Shown here: piece by piece, positions 1-10,814 of the stretch
How positions within the stretch are numbered: the stretch's first letter is position 1
Layout: the number at the start of each line of letters is the position of its first letter
Assembly (NCBI GenBank): GCA_043228905.1
Contig: JBHGNT010000008.1
Location: 496,001-560,000 of the forward strand
Direction of reading: 5' to 3'
Source of the DNA: Azolla caroliniana
Taxonomy: Eukaryota > Polypodiophyta
Length of the DNA stretch: 64,000 nucleotides
Made by a program: the position numbers and the translations under genes
Notes under the pieces: model-generated
The model's input: only the letters and a program-made list of their open reading frames with translations
Database searches by the model: none
What the model was told of the DNA's origin: nothing

Positions 1-1
1 G

Positions 2-430
2 GTGAAGATCGGGGATGTTCAAGAACCGGTGGTGGCGCTGGTGGACCACGGTTCGGAAATAAACCTGATGTCCATGGACTTCTACAAGAAGGGGAAATGG
101 CCGATCAACACTAAGCACGGGTGGAAGATACGGGCGGCGACGTGCGCCACCGAGGAGCTACACGGGGCCTGCCCAAATGTGCGAGTCAACATCGGCGACA
201 TCGAGATAGACAAGCACTTCTTTGTGCAGGAAACGTCCTCGCACCCGGTCATACTAGGGGAACCGTACATTACGGCAGCGCGAATGGAGACCAAGGTGTT
301 GGACAACGGGTCGGCTTACGCGAGGGTCAAAAGTCAGGACGGGCATCATTCGGTCTAGTTCCTGACGGTGTGACCGAACCACGAGCGAAACCGCGAGTCC
401 CTCGGTGGCGAGAACCGAGAGGATTTTTAG
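2..430 (+). pseudogene. Element A gag-pro 3' part: retroviral-type aspartic protease
   Basis: This is the C-terminal part of the gag-pro frame. The protease matures the polyprotein inside the virus-like particle. The active-site loop reads ALVDHGSEINLMS, with Asp as catalytic residue followed by His-Gly instead of the usual Thr/Ser-Gly. The flap region and the late motif HPVILGEPYI follow. The frame is interrupted by TAG at 356-358 and TGA at 368-370; reading through, it ends in ENREDF and the stop at 428-430, matching the natural end of the same frame in copy C. Comparison with C shows CAG and CGA codons at the two stops, so both are C-to-T changes. Confidence 0.88.
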
Positions 431-660
431 AGAGGGCTACCAAGGCGTGGGGCCGCGACAGTCCGGACACTCTGGGAAAACCCCACAAATGTACGATAGA
501 AGCGAAACCAAAGAAACCTTGTACCATAAGTAGGAAGTTTTGTTTCTCCGACAACGGAGGGTGTACGATAGTCGGCGTTGTAGGCTGAGAAAAGACAAGG
601 GCGGAAGAGCGACTTCGGGCGTGCGGAGTTCTCGGGCCCAGCGAGGAAATCAACGGAGCC

Positions 661-3600
661 GTGGAGGCGGTCTCCTTCGACGATACCTTGGGAATACTGC
701 GAGAGGTGGTCGGAGAGGGCCTTAAAGAGGACCGGACGATACCGGTTTGTTCAGAAGAGATATATGAAGTCATCGTGGACTTCAGTCGAGGGCTCGAGTC
801 GGATCGGACGGCCCGGGTTCACACGAAGTACAAGACTGTGGACCGGAAGGTAAGGCCAGTCGCGGCACCCTTACCGGAGGGCAGCGAGTTTCGAATCAAG
901 GGGGTCGCGTCGGACCCCAGTTTACGTGATCCGGCCTGCATAGGACACACCTTCACCGATAGAACGCTACGGGAGCTCAAAATCGGTGGGGGCGGGTTCC
1001 TACTGCCGGCGGAAGAAGACCGGTTTCGGAGAATGCTCGGAAGGTACGGGAAAGGCTTCGCATTCTCACCGGAAGAAATTGGGTGCGTAGACCCGACAGT
1101 CGTAAAGCCGATGGTGATATTCACGGTACCGCATGTGCCGTGGAATCTCAAACCGATTCCGGTACCGAGAGCTCACATCCCGGAGCTGATGGAGCTGTTG
1201 AGGCAGAAAATCGATATGGGTATCCTCGAACCGTCGAGTGCCCCGTACTCAAACCGGTGGCTTACAGTACCGAAGAAGAACGGGACGTTGTGCTTCATTC
1301 AAGACCTGCAACCGGTCAACAAAGTGACCATTCGGAACGCAGGAATCCGACCGACGATAGATGAGTTCGCAGAGGCCTTCACCGGAAGGTCGATCTACTC
1401 GGTCGGAGATCTGTATTCAGGGTACGATCAGTTCCAACTAGCCGTAGAGAGCAGAGACATTACCACGATGCAGACTCCTCTCGGCCTAGTGCGAATGTGT
1501 ACCCGGCCACAAGGAGGGACCAACTCGGTGGCCCACATGGTGAATGCGATGAACAAGGTGCTGAGGGATTGTATCCCGGACATCACCATGCCATTCTTGG
1601 ACGACATCTCGATCAAAGGATCTCCGGTGGAAGAAAAGGACGAAACGATCGGACCGGACGGATGCCGGAAATTCGTGGTGACACACATTGACGACTGCGA
1701 GAGGGTGCTGCAGAGGCTAGAGGACGCGAGGCTCACCTTCTCCAGGGAAAAATCGGCCTTCGGGCAATCAGAGATCATGGTCGTCAGACATCTATGCGGA
1801 CCGTATGGCCGGAAACCGTCCCCGCCAAAGGATCTCCGGTGGAAGAAAAGGACGAAACGATCGGACCGGACGGATGCCGGAAATTCGTGGCGACACACAT
1901 TGACGACTGCGAGAGGGTGCTGCAGAGGCTAGAGGACGCGAGGCTCACCTTCTCCAGAGAAAAATCAGCCTTCGGGCAATCAGAGATCATGGTCGTCAGA
2001 CATCTATGCGGACCGTATGGCCGGAAACCATCCCCGGCAAAGGTGGAAGCCATCTCTGCAATGAAGCCCGACTGTAACTCGGTCACGGAGGTACGGAGGT
2101 TCTTGGGAGCATGTGCGTTCTACCACATATGGATCCCGCATTACGCCCACGTTGCCGAGCCGCTATACGGGTTGCTGAAAAAGGGGTGAAAATTCGAGTG
2201 GCGAGACGAGCATACGGAGTCGGTGCGAAAGATGAAGGAGGCTCTTGCTGCAGCCCCGGCACTCCGAAAGGCTGTCTACGAGAAAGGCACTCCCGTCTAC
2301 ATAACGGTAGATACGAGTCCGACCGGGATCAGATGGGTCGTCAACCAAGAAGATGAGGACGGCATTCGGTTCCCAATCCGGTTCGGCGCGAAGGTTCTCA
2401 GTGAGCGACAGCGAGGATACGCCCAGGTTAAACGTGAACTCTAGGGTATCGTTTCGGCGGTGAAAGCCGATAAAGACTATCTGATTGGGACAGAGGTGAT
2501 TATCGAGACGGACTGCCTGCCGATTCTCGGCATGGTTTCCGGATTCGCAACCCTGGACCTGGCAATGCTCAGGTGGATAGCGTACATCAAGTCCCTGGAT
2601 CCGGAAATACGACACATTTCCGGAAAAGACAATGCCATGGCCGACATGCTTTCGAGGGCGCGATTCGACGACGAGGGCGGCATGGTTTCGGAGGACGAGG
2701 AAGTCGGCGTAGACTTCTTTGAAGCGGCTTACGTAACAACCGAAAGGGGAAGCACTCCGGCGCTTAACAATTGCAACGAGAGCAAGTACGATGGGGAGTG
2801 GCTGCAGATTGGGGAATTCTGGAGGACAATGATCCCAGACGCATCGTGGACAAGGGACGAGGCCAACCGGATCCGGAAGAAAGCGTACCGATTCTTTCTC
2901 CGGGACGGATACTTGTGGAAGCACCCGAAGAAGAGGAACGGCATCCCGCTCCGAGTAGTGGCGATGAAGGAGGAACAGGAGGAATTGCTGAAGGCCTACC
3001 ACGACAGCCCCTGGGCTGGGCACTGTGGGACGTGGGCCACGTTCGAGAAGCTAAAGGGGACGTGCATCGGTTCGTGACAACTTGTGAGAGCTATCAGATG
3101 CACTCCATAGTCCGACATCGGGACGAGCTTCACCCTACTTACCCTCTGGCCATCCACTTCAAATGGATGGTAGATTTGGTGACGATGCCGATGGGCGTAG
3201 GGCAGATGCGATATCTGGTGCTAGCCCGGGAGGACCTAACGAACCAGGTGGAAGGCCGAGCCCTGCAGAACAAAACAACCGCGGCCGTGTGTCGATTCCT
3301 GATCGAGGACGTGATATGCCGGTACGGGTGCGTCGGGAAGATTGTGGCTGACCGTGGGGAGTTGGATGCCGAAGAGGCCGAGGAGCTGTTCGACCGGTTA
3401 GGGGTCAAGCTCTCGCTCACCGCAGCGTACAATCCGGAGGCGAACGGGAAGGTGGAGCGTGGACACAGACCGATCGTCAAAGCGCTAGTCCGGGCATGCG
3501 GAGGCCAGGTCGGGAACTGGCCATGGCTGTTACCTTATGCCTAGTGGGCGGACAGGACAACACACAGTTCGGTAACAGGGTTCATGCCGTCAGAGCTCAT

Positions 3601-4180
3601 GTTCGGACAGAAGCCGATCATGCCGATGGAACGGACGATCTCCTCTTGGGCGACAGTGGACTGGAGAGACGAGATGAGCCGGGAAGAACTGCTAGCGGCG
3701 CGTATACGGCAACTCGAGTGGAGGCCAGAGGATGTGGAACGAGCGGTGGAGAGACTTCGGACGACGAGGATGAAGAACAAAGCCCAGTTCGACCGAACGC
3801 ACCAACTCCGGCCTAAGAAAATCGAGGAAGGCGACTGGGTGCTAGTCTACGACAGTAGCCTCGACAACCAGCACCGAGCAACACGGAAGTTTGCGAAGCG
3901 GTGGTTCGGGCCTTACGTGGTAACGAGCGCCAACGACAACGAGACGTATCACCTGGCGGAACTCGACGGTACGAGGATGGCGATGCCGGTAGCGGGGAAG
4001 CGGATCAAAGCGTTCAAGAAACGCCACGACGACGAACCGGATCTAAGAGGCCTGGACAACGAAGACGAACAGTCCGAAACGATGGATGAAGAAACGGAAC
4101 CCAGACCGGTTTTCTCCAACCAGAACCCCATTTTGGCGCATACCGGTGGATGTGCGGTTAGGTGGGGGCAGATGGTGTGA
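661..4180 (+). pseudogene. Element A pol: reverse transcriptase, RNase H, integrase (broken)
   Basis: The pol frame copies element RNA to DNA and inserts it. Reverse transcriptase runs from about 1100; motifs WLTVPKKNGTL, FIQDLQPVNKVT and catalytic FLDD (1594-1605) are present. RNase H shows TVDTSPTG and ETDCLPILG (2300-2530). Integrase keeps the zinc region (HDSPWAGH near 3000) and the catalytic series VDLV, ADRGELD and NGKVERG (3172-3460), then a GPY/F-like module RWFGPYVV (about 3900). Lesions: a 212-bp tandem duplication shifts frame after 1830, stops occur at 2187 (CGA to TGA), 2442 (TGG to TAG) and 3541, and about 25 bp are lost near 3057. The natural stop seen in B is missing, so the last frame runs through the polypurine tract and stops eight bases into the LTR. 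A non-coding spacer with no recognised domain lies at 431-660. Confidence 0.92.
1619..2042 (+). repeat. 212-bp tandem duplication in element A reverse transcriptase
   Basis: Units are about 1619-1830 and 1831-2042 and nearly identical. Each boundary carries AAAG, a microhomology that suggests slippage or end joining. The length is not a multiple of three, so it breaks the pol frame. The duplicated segment lies just after the FLDD active site. Confidence 0.93.
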
Positions 4181-4820
4181 AGTAAACCGTCCCTTGGCGC
4201 AATCGGTGAATAGCGCACATGAACCGGCCCTTCACGTGTGCGCGCTCTTAATGTATATAATAGAGAATTAGGTACATAGAGAGATCCTGGGTAGTTAGAT
4301 TCGGTAGGTAGGAAGTAAATGAGGGAGACGGCTCCCTTCTTGATGCTATAAAGGAGAGGGAGACGCAGTGAGAAGGGATCGCGCATTGAGGAGGATGAAG
4401 TGCTGTCGGACCGTAACCAAATGCTTCTCCTCTGTCTGTTCTCTATCGCTCTTCTCTGCAGGTTTCGGGAGGCTCGCGCTACTTCGAGGAACGCCCGTGT
4501 GCTTCCGGCAGCACCTCCATCCTATCCCCTTTACGTGCGCAGACGAATAGGCATCGACATCTGTTCGCCGGCCTGTTCGGTCGTAACCGCTCGCGTGCTC
4601 TGTTGTGTACTTTTTATTCGTTAATATACAAACACTTGTGTCTCCCTGTCTCTGTGTCCATTCACGTCTTCTGTGTTGACAGGCCGTGCCCCTGTGTTTC
4701 TTTGCTCATACGTGACCGGGCGTCTCTCTCTTTCTCTTTCCCCTTCTATCACCTACTCTTCGGTTCAAGACCCTGGTGGTCCCGCCTCGTTTCTCCACGC
4801 ACGCGCGTAGCAACGCAACA
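4173..4820 (+). repeat. 3' LTR of element A
   Basis: Preceded by the purine tract GGTGGGGGCAGA at about 4161-4172. It begins TGGTGTGAAG (TGTCGTGAAG in B) and ends in CAACGCAACA at 4820. A TATA-like TATAAAGG lies at 4347-4354, followed by pyrimidine-rich leader DNA. The end segment (ttcaagaccctggtggtccc) is shared with the LTR ends of B, C and G. Immediately after the last base comes gag-coding DNA of B, without a primer-binding site. Confidence 0.82.
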
Positions 4821-5416
4821 GCGGAACAGCGGGTCCAGGAGGTCACCGGATGGGACGATCCGGTCGAAGAGAAAACGGGCTTCGTAGAAGCCGCTTGCCA
4901 GAACTACGAGGTTCTGGTGGAAGACAAACGGGCAGGGAAGGCTGGAGGGGTCGGTCCCCCGCAGAGGTAAGAAACCCGGTTCGGACCGAATTGGACCGGT
5001 GCCGGCCACCCAGGCGCGCCGGATGGAAAGAAGCAGGCGGGGTTTCGGTTGAGCACCGAAATCGAGAGAGCAACGGACCTACGGAAAGTCCTTGAAGAGC
5101 GGATCCTCGACCGTAAAGTGGAGCTATCGTTGCGGGAGGTGCTGGGAATCGCCAAGAGGGAATTCCATGACTCCATTGTAAACTTGGTGAAGCGGAAGAG
5201 GCTCTCGACGGAGCCGGAACCGGAGAAACTAGTGGAGGTGCGGATTACGTACTTAGAAGACATGGCCCAAGAAGACGACTTGGCGGAAAGCCACTACGCG
5301 AAGCCGCATTGGGCCAGGGCAACGACGGAAACCCCTGTGCGGATCGGCGACGTTCCTGAATCGGTGGTGGCCTTGGTAGACCATGGATCCGAAATCAACC
5401 TGATGTCCATGGATTT
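4821..5416 (+). pseudogene. Element B gag C-terminal half and start of protease
   Basis: Two frames match the C gag-pro. 4821-4970 corresponds to the region of C around 41420-41520 (GWDDPVEEKTGFVEAAC against GWSDPIDENTSFAEVVC). 5049-5416 carries LRKVLEERILDRKVEL, REVLGIAKREFHDSIV and the protease active site ALVDHGSEINLMSMDF. The protease is then split by the inserted LTR N and resumes at 6104. No zinc-knuckle motif is seen. The 5' half of gag is absent. Confidence 0.82.
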
Positions 5417-6103
5417 TGACAGGAATTACACGCTCCTATGAACACCGCTCGGCCGCAACCGAGTCTAAGATCAAACACAGAAAACGGGAATGAATACACA
5501 CGACACAAAGGATGTTTAACGTGGAAAACCCTGAGAGGGAAAAACCACGGTAGTCCACAGACTCCAAACTATCACTATATCACAATGGTTACAACAGTGA
5601 GTTCACGGAGGCGACGACCTCGTGCTCACGATCTTCGCCACAGGCGGCGGTTACAACAGAGGCAATGACCTCTTTCTCTTTCTCTCTCTCTCTGTACACT
5701 ATTACGCGTTCTAATCTTGCGCCAACAAGAATGACAACAACTACAGTCTAAGTTTGCCCTAAGTCATATTTATACTAATATGACTTTTTCGTCTATTTAC
5801 AAATATAGCCCCAAAGGTCTCTCAGAAACATATTTACGAATATGTCCCTTCATCCGGTGAGCACTCCTCACCGGGCCTGCATCATCTGGATCTTGCGGGG
5901 TACTCGTCATCCGGTTCTCACCGGGTCATCCGTAGCCGGGTACTCCTTATCCGGTTCTTATCAGGTCTTCATCATCCGGTTCTCACCGGATCATCCGTAA
6001 CTGGGTACTCCTCATCCGGTTCTCACCGGGTCTTCCGTAGCCGGGTACTCCTCATCAGCACTGTTCTTCTCACTTCCCATCCGGAGGGACCTATCTCCCA
6101 ACA
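5417..6103 (-). mobile_element. Solo LTR N, copia-like, minus orientation
   Basis: This 687-bp insertion splits the protease of B between Asp and Phe codons that are adjacent in A. It is flanked by direct repeats GATTT (5412-5416 and 6104-6108). On the minus strand it begins TGTTGGGAGATAGG and ends AATTCCTGTCA, that is TG...CA ends. Near its minus-strand 3' part lies a segment GGTTTTCCACGTTAAACATC, of a kind common in plant copia LTRs. No internal coding region is present, so it is a solo LTR left by recombination. It contains its own short tandem repeats (see 5860-6057). Confidence 0.88.
5860..6057 (-). repeat. Minisatellite in solo LTR N
   Basis: Diverged repeats of a core like CATCCGGTTCTCACCGGGTC alternating with CCGTAGCCGGGTACTCC, about three to four units. 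It probably arose within the LTR by slippage. Confidence 0.75.
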
Positions 6104-6444
6104 GATTTCTACAAGAAGGGTAAATGGCGGATCAACACCAAGCATGGGTGGAAGATACGCGCTACGGAGGAGCTGCATGGTGCGTGCCCAATGTACGCGT
6201 AAAGATTGGTGACGTCGAGAGAGATCAACATTTCTTCGTGCAGGAAACATCCTCGCACCTGGTGATTCTCGGCGAACCGTACATTACGGCAGCACGCATG
6301 GAGACGAAGGTGCTGGACAACGGTTCAGCGTACACGCGTGTCAAGAGCCAAGATGGTCGACATTCCGTCCAATTCATGACCGTACGTCCGAACCATGAGA
6401 GGAATCGCAAGACCCTCGGCGGCGACAACCGAGGGGATTTTTAG
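6104..6444 (+). pseudogene. Element B protease, C-terminal part
   Basis: This continues the protease frame after LTR N, starting at the repeated target GATTT. Motifs are VRVKIGDVERDQHFFVQET, VILGEPYITAARMETKV and RPNHERNRKTLGGDNRGDF, with a stop at 6442-6444. About 15 residues between the Lys-rich segment and the Val-rich strand are changed or lost compared with A. Together with the 4821-5416 fragment it makes a protease with the same DHG active site as A and C. Confidence 0.82.
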
Positions 6445-6504
6445 AGAGGGCTATCAAGGCGTGGGGCCGCGGTAGTCCGGACATACTGGAAGAACCACAC
6501 ACAT

Positions 6505-8724
6505 GTACAGCAGAGGCTCGAGATCGCACGACTCACCTTCTCCGGAGAAAAATCGGTGTTCGGGCAGTCGGAGATCCTGGTGGTCGGACACCTGTGTGGG
6601 CCTTACGGTAGGAAACCATCTCTGGCAAAGGTAGAGGCCATCTCTGCGATGAGGAACGATTGTGGGTCGGTTACGGAGGTTCGCAGATTCTTGGGTGCAT
6701 GCACGTTCTACCACATCTGGATCCCGCACTATGCACATGTCGCGAAACCCCTCTACGGACTACTGAAAAGGGGGCGTAGCTTTGAGTGGAGGACAGAGCA
6801 TACGGAGTCGGTCCGGAGACTAAAGGAGGGGCTTACGGTAGTGCTGGCTCTTTGTAAAGCGGTTTACGGTAAGGGAGTCCCCATCTACATGACGGTGGAC
6901 ACGAGCCCGACTGGGATCGGGTGGGTGATCAACTAGGAGGACAAGGACGGCGTACGGTTCCCGATCCGGTTTGGAGCAAAGGTATTGAGCGAGCGGCAGT
7001 GAGGATACACCCAAGTCAAGCGCAAACTATGGGGTATCGTTTCGACAGTCAAGACCGACATGGACTATCTGATCGGGACGGAGGTGATCATCGAGACGGA
7101 CTGCTTGCCGATACTCGGCATGGTTTCCGGATGCGTGACGCCGGACCTAGCAATGCTCCGGTGGATAGCGTACATTAAGTCCCTGAACCCGGAGATATGT
7201 GCACATCTCCGGAAAAGATAACGCCATGGCCGACATGCTTTCGAGAGCGAGGTTCAACAACGAAGACGACATGGTTTCGGATGACGAAGAAGTCGGCGAG
7301 GACTTCTTCGGGTCGGCTAACGTAACGACGAGAAAAGGGGACACTCCGACGCTTAATGAATTTGACGAAAGTAGGTACGACGGGGAGTGGCTCCAAATCG
7401 GGAGGTTCCTACGAGCGATGACGCTGGACGCAGCGTGGACGAGAGAAGAGGCAAGCCGGGTACGAAAGAAGGCGTACCGAATCTTCCTACGGGACGGGTG
7501 CATATGGAGGCACCCAAAGAAAAGAAACGGCATCCCGCTCCGAGTAGTGGGAAAGAAAGAAGAGCAGGAAGAATTATTGGCGGCATTTGACGAGAGTCCC
7601 TTGGCCGGGCACCGCAGAACGTGGGCCACATTCGAGAAGCTGAAGGAGAAGTACTGGTGGCCGGGTTGTACCGGGATGTGCATCAGTTCGTAACGACTTG
7701 CGAAAGCTGTCAGATGCACTCCGTAGTCCGACATCGGGACGAGCTACACCCGACCTACCCACCCACCTACGGTCCATTTCAAGTGGATGGTAGACTTGGT
7801 GACGATGCTAATGGGAGTAGGACAAATGCGATACCTGGTGCTTGCACGAGAAGATTTCATGAACCAGGTGGAAGGCCGTGCACTGCAGAACCAGACAACC
7901 GTGGCAGTATGCCGGTTCCTGATCGAAGAGGTAGTGTGTCGGTACGGGTGCGTCAAGAAGAACGTGGCGGACCAGGGAGAGCTGGATGCGCCGGAAGCTG
8001 AGGAATTGTTCGACCGGTTAGGTGTCAAACTCTCCCTCACTACGGCGTACAATCCGGAGGCGAACGGGAAGGTAGAACGTGGGCACGGGCCGATCGTGAA
8101 GGCATTGGTGCGTGCATGTGGAGGGCAGGTCGGGAATTGGCCGCGGCTCCTTACGCACTATGGGCAGACCAAACTACGCACAGTTCGGTGACAGGGTTTA
8201 TGCCGGCAGAGCTGATGTATGGATAAAAGCCGATCATGCCGGTGGAACAAACGGTTTCTTCGTGGGCGGCGGTAGATTGGAAGGACGAGATGAGCTGGGA
8301 GGAGTTGTTGGCAGCGCGGATTCGGCAACTCGAACGGAGACCGGAGGACATGAAACGGGCGAAGGAAAAGCTGCGGGTGGCAAGGGAGTGGAACAAGGCC
8401 CGGTTCAACTGGATGCACCAGTTGCGACCAAGGAAGGTCGAGGAAGGTGACTGGGTCTTGGCATACGACAACAGTCTCGACAATCAGCACAAGGCGGTGC
8501 AAAAGTTCGCGAGGAGATGGTTCGGGCCCTACACGGTGATGAGCGCGAACGACAACAACACGTACCACCTCACGGAACTCGACGGGACATGGTTAGAGAT
8601 ACCGGTCGCCGGGAAGCGGATCAAAGCGTTCAAGAAGCGGTTCGAAGACGAGCCGGAGCTGGCGAGCGAGAGCGATGACGGCAATTGGTTCGGGCACGGC
8701 GAAGAATCGAAGAGCGACAAGTGA
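6505..8724 (+). pseudogene. Element B pol lacking the reverse transcriptase core
   Basis: The 5' junction near 6504 joins DNA equivalent to A position about 490 with A position about 1705, so the polymerase palm including FLDD is deleted. What remains is the thumb/connection (RRFLGACTFYHIWIPHYAH), RNase H (TVDTSPTGIGWVINQ, ETDCLPILG), integrase zinc region (FDESPLAGHRRTWAT, CESCQMHS), catalytic core (VDLV, ADQGELD, NGKVERGHGP) and a GPY/F module (RWFGPYTVM). Stops at 6934 (CAG to TAG) and 7001 (CGA to TGA) and frameshifts near 7195 and 7670 break it. The natural end is at 8722-8724, followed by about 70 bp, the polypurine tract and the LTR. Confidence 0.9.
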
Positions 8725-8793
8725 AGCTGGTTTTCTTCGGTATCTACCCGTCTCTAGCGCATGCCGGTGGATGCGTGGTTTGGTGGGGGTGGA

Positions 8794-9492
8794 TGTCGTG
8801 AAGAAAACCGGCCATAGGCGGAATCGGAGAAATAGGCGCATGAACCGGCTCTCACATAGGTGGACGCGAGAATTGATATTGTGGACATAATTCATAATTA
8901 GGTCAGCTGATGTAAATACTAGGTAGTACATATTTATTAGAGGATTGGTGCGTATCTTTGTCGAAAGGGACAGGGAATAAAGCGATTTGACTAGGGAAGA
9001 ACGGTCCCCTCCCCTTTGCGAACTATTTAAGGAGGGAGAGAAGGAAGAAAGGGGATCGCGTGTTGGCGAGGACGAAGTGCTGCTGCAGAACCGAGGGCCG
9101 AGCTCTCTCTCTCTCCTCCGATCGTCGTTCTCTGTGGGTGTCGGGAGTTCACTGCCTCTGCTTCGTGGACAACCCGTGTGCTTCCAGCGGAGGCTCTCCC
9201 TTTCTCTCTCCCCCCCCCTTCCCCTTTTGTTTCTTCGAGTCGTGTGGCTGTCGTCTGTGTGTGTGAGTAGGACCCCGTGTTGGGTCCATTACCGGGTTGC
9301 CGCTTGTAACTGTTCGAGTTGTAAGCTATTGATTATAGTAATCAGATTCCTGTTTTCTTGCTCTTAATTTCTTGCTGTGTATCTGCAACGCTCTCTGTCT
9401 CTCTGTCTCTGTCTGTCTGTCTGTCTCTCTCCTTGGTCCAAGACCCTCGTGGTCCCGCCTCTTCCTACACGCGAACGCGAAACTTCGCGACA
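8794..9492 (+). repeat. 3' LTR of element B
   Basis: Preceded by the tract TTTGGTGGGGGTGGA at 8779-8793. It begins TGTCGTGAAG and ends CTTCGCGACA. It contains pyrimidine-rich stretches and (CTGT/CTCT) repeats (9390-9430). It is 699 bp, close to the LTR of A (648 bp) but far shorter than that of C. The adjoining DNA is the D' integrase, which is in frame with an Asp-x-Gly-Pro-Gln-Phe motif right at the border. Confidence 0.87.
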
Positions 9493-10393
9493 CCGTGATC
9501 ATGCACCTCAATTCGTCTCTAAATTTTGGAAGCATCTCTTTAAAATGCTCAAGGTCACTTGCAATCTCTTTTCCGGTTATCATCCCCAAACCGATGGACA
9601 AGTTGAACGTACCAATCAAACGCTACAATAGTATCTTCGGTGTTTCCTAAGCTATCAACAAGATTATTGGGCAGATATTCTATACTTTGCTGAATTTGCT
9701 TATAATAATTCTATCCACTCCTCTACTAGAGTTACACCATTCTACGCTTATATCGGCTATCATCCTCGCTGGTGTGTGCTAGAAACTCCTGAGTTACCCA
9801 CAAATCCTAGTGCAAAGGATCATTTGGAGCGGCTATGACGAATTCAGGCAGAACTATCTATCCATCTACATCGCGCCCCACAAACACAGGACTATGCGGA
9901 GCGTCATTGGCTTCCATCCTCTTTTTATATTGGAGATTGAGTATAGCTATTACGATGACACATCAAGACTACTCGACTATGTGACACATTGGATTAATGG
10001 TTTGGTCCTTTCCGTATTAACGAAAAAATTAATGATGTCACTTTTCGCCTTGATCTACCTCCACAACTACGGATACATTAGGTATTTCATAGTTCTCTTC
10101 TAGAACCCTATCAAGACAACATTACACCACCTCCACCCCTGATCAAACTTGAAGATGGACCCAAGTACGAGGTTGTTGTCATCCTTGATTCCAAGATGGT
10201 TCGCAACAAGCTCTATTATTTAGTCAATTGGCTAGGATATAGTCCAAGCGATTGTACTTGGGAACCAATGACGAATTTGGCGAATGCTCAAGCTCTTCTT
10301 GAAGACTTCCATCGTCAATATCCAGACAAACCAGGTCCTCAATCAAAGACGACTCGTAACACTCATTGTTTAAAGGGGGGGATAGTGTCATGA
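9493..10393 (+). pseudogene. Element D' pol 3' end: integrase and chromodomain
   Basis: Residual coding of a chromodomain-bearing gypsy (Tf1/sushi-like chromovirus). The integrase core continues from the border with B (GPQF...KFWKHLF, then GYHPQTDGQVERTNQ carrying the catalytic Glu). A linker follows with NDVTFRLDLPPQLRI and FHSSLLEPYQ. The chromodomain reads YEVVVILDSK and NKLYYLVNWLGYSPSDCTWEP, an aromatic-cage type fold that is known to direct integration to modified chromatin. Several stops lie in 9640-10080. The frame ends with TGA at 10391-10393, inside the LTR that starts at 10386. The closest relative in the window is the pol of D. Confidence 0.86.
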
Positions 10394-10672
10394 TATGGCT
10401 CCAAAAAGATTTAAACCCATGACCTTCTGGTACAAAGGGTTTAACATTTACCATTAAACCATGCATTGTAATACAAAAGATATAACGATAAGAAATTCAT
10501 GTATATTCCAGATTTCTCTGGAACATTCTAGAAACTTTAGGAGTACTCTTGATAGTACTATAAATAGAGGCACATGGCATTATTAACAACCAATTCGGTT
10601 CAACACCAGTCTTAAGCCTCCTAGTTGTTCTTGTATCTTTCTTTATATAATATAATATACTTCCTGTTGTCA

Positions 10673-10710
<38 letters not shown>

Positions 10711-10814
10711 TCTTTTGAGATTCTCACACACTTGTTCCCTCCTTAGTACTTCTCCTCATTCTTGTCTTGTATCTTTAGTACTGATTCTCCTTGCCTCTAG
10801 TACTCTACCTGACA
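10386..10814 (+). repeat. 3' LTR of element D'
   Basis: It starts TGTCATGATATGG after the tract AAGGGGGGGATAG and ends CTACCTGACA. A TATA-like TATAAATA lies at 10559-10566 and a (CT)n run at about 10677-10702. Near its start is an antisense tRNA-like A-box/B-box pair, weaker than in D. The next base begins element F coding DNA, so GGTGC (10815-10819) should be one copy of the D' target duplication; the other is outside the window. Confidence 0.87.
10677..10703 (+). repeat. (CT)n microsatellite in D' LTR
   Basis: Uninterrupted TC/CT dinucleotides. The same position carries CT runs in both LTRs of D (12446-12468 and 47875-47914), with differing lengths. Confidence 0.9.

Larger units (their letters stand above)
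1..4820 (+). mobile_element. Ty3/gypsy element A, 5' end outside the window
   Basis: The window opens inside the protease region of a Ty3/gypsy retrotransposon. Order seen is protease, reverse transcriptase, RNase H, integrase, polypurine tract, 3' LTR, which is the Ty3 order because integrase follows RNase H. Its proteins align throughout with B (4821-9492) and C (39328-47522), so the three are one family. The copy is dead: stops at 356, 368, 2187, 2442 and 3541, a 212-bp tandem duplication in the reverse transcriptase, and a small deletion near 3057. The base composition is GC-rich compared with D and F. Confidence 0.93.
4821..9492 (+). mobile_element. Ty3/gypsy element B, joined to the LTR of A
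   Basis: This is a second copy of the A/C family. Compared with C it lacks the primer-binding site and the first roughly 830 bp of gag, starting instead directly after the LTR of A. It is interrupted by the solo LTR N (5417-6103), lacks the reverse transcriptase core (junction near 6504), and ends with its own 3' LTR. Its right end abuts integrase-coding DNA of D' at 9493, so B (or A plus B) inserted into D'. Its left end and target duplication are not identifiable. Confidence 0.88.

Noticed and set aside
2163-3023. A 286-codon minus-strand frame opposite A pol
   Set aside because: It is the mirror of the GC-rich RNase H/integrase coding strand, which carries clear conserved motifs.
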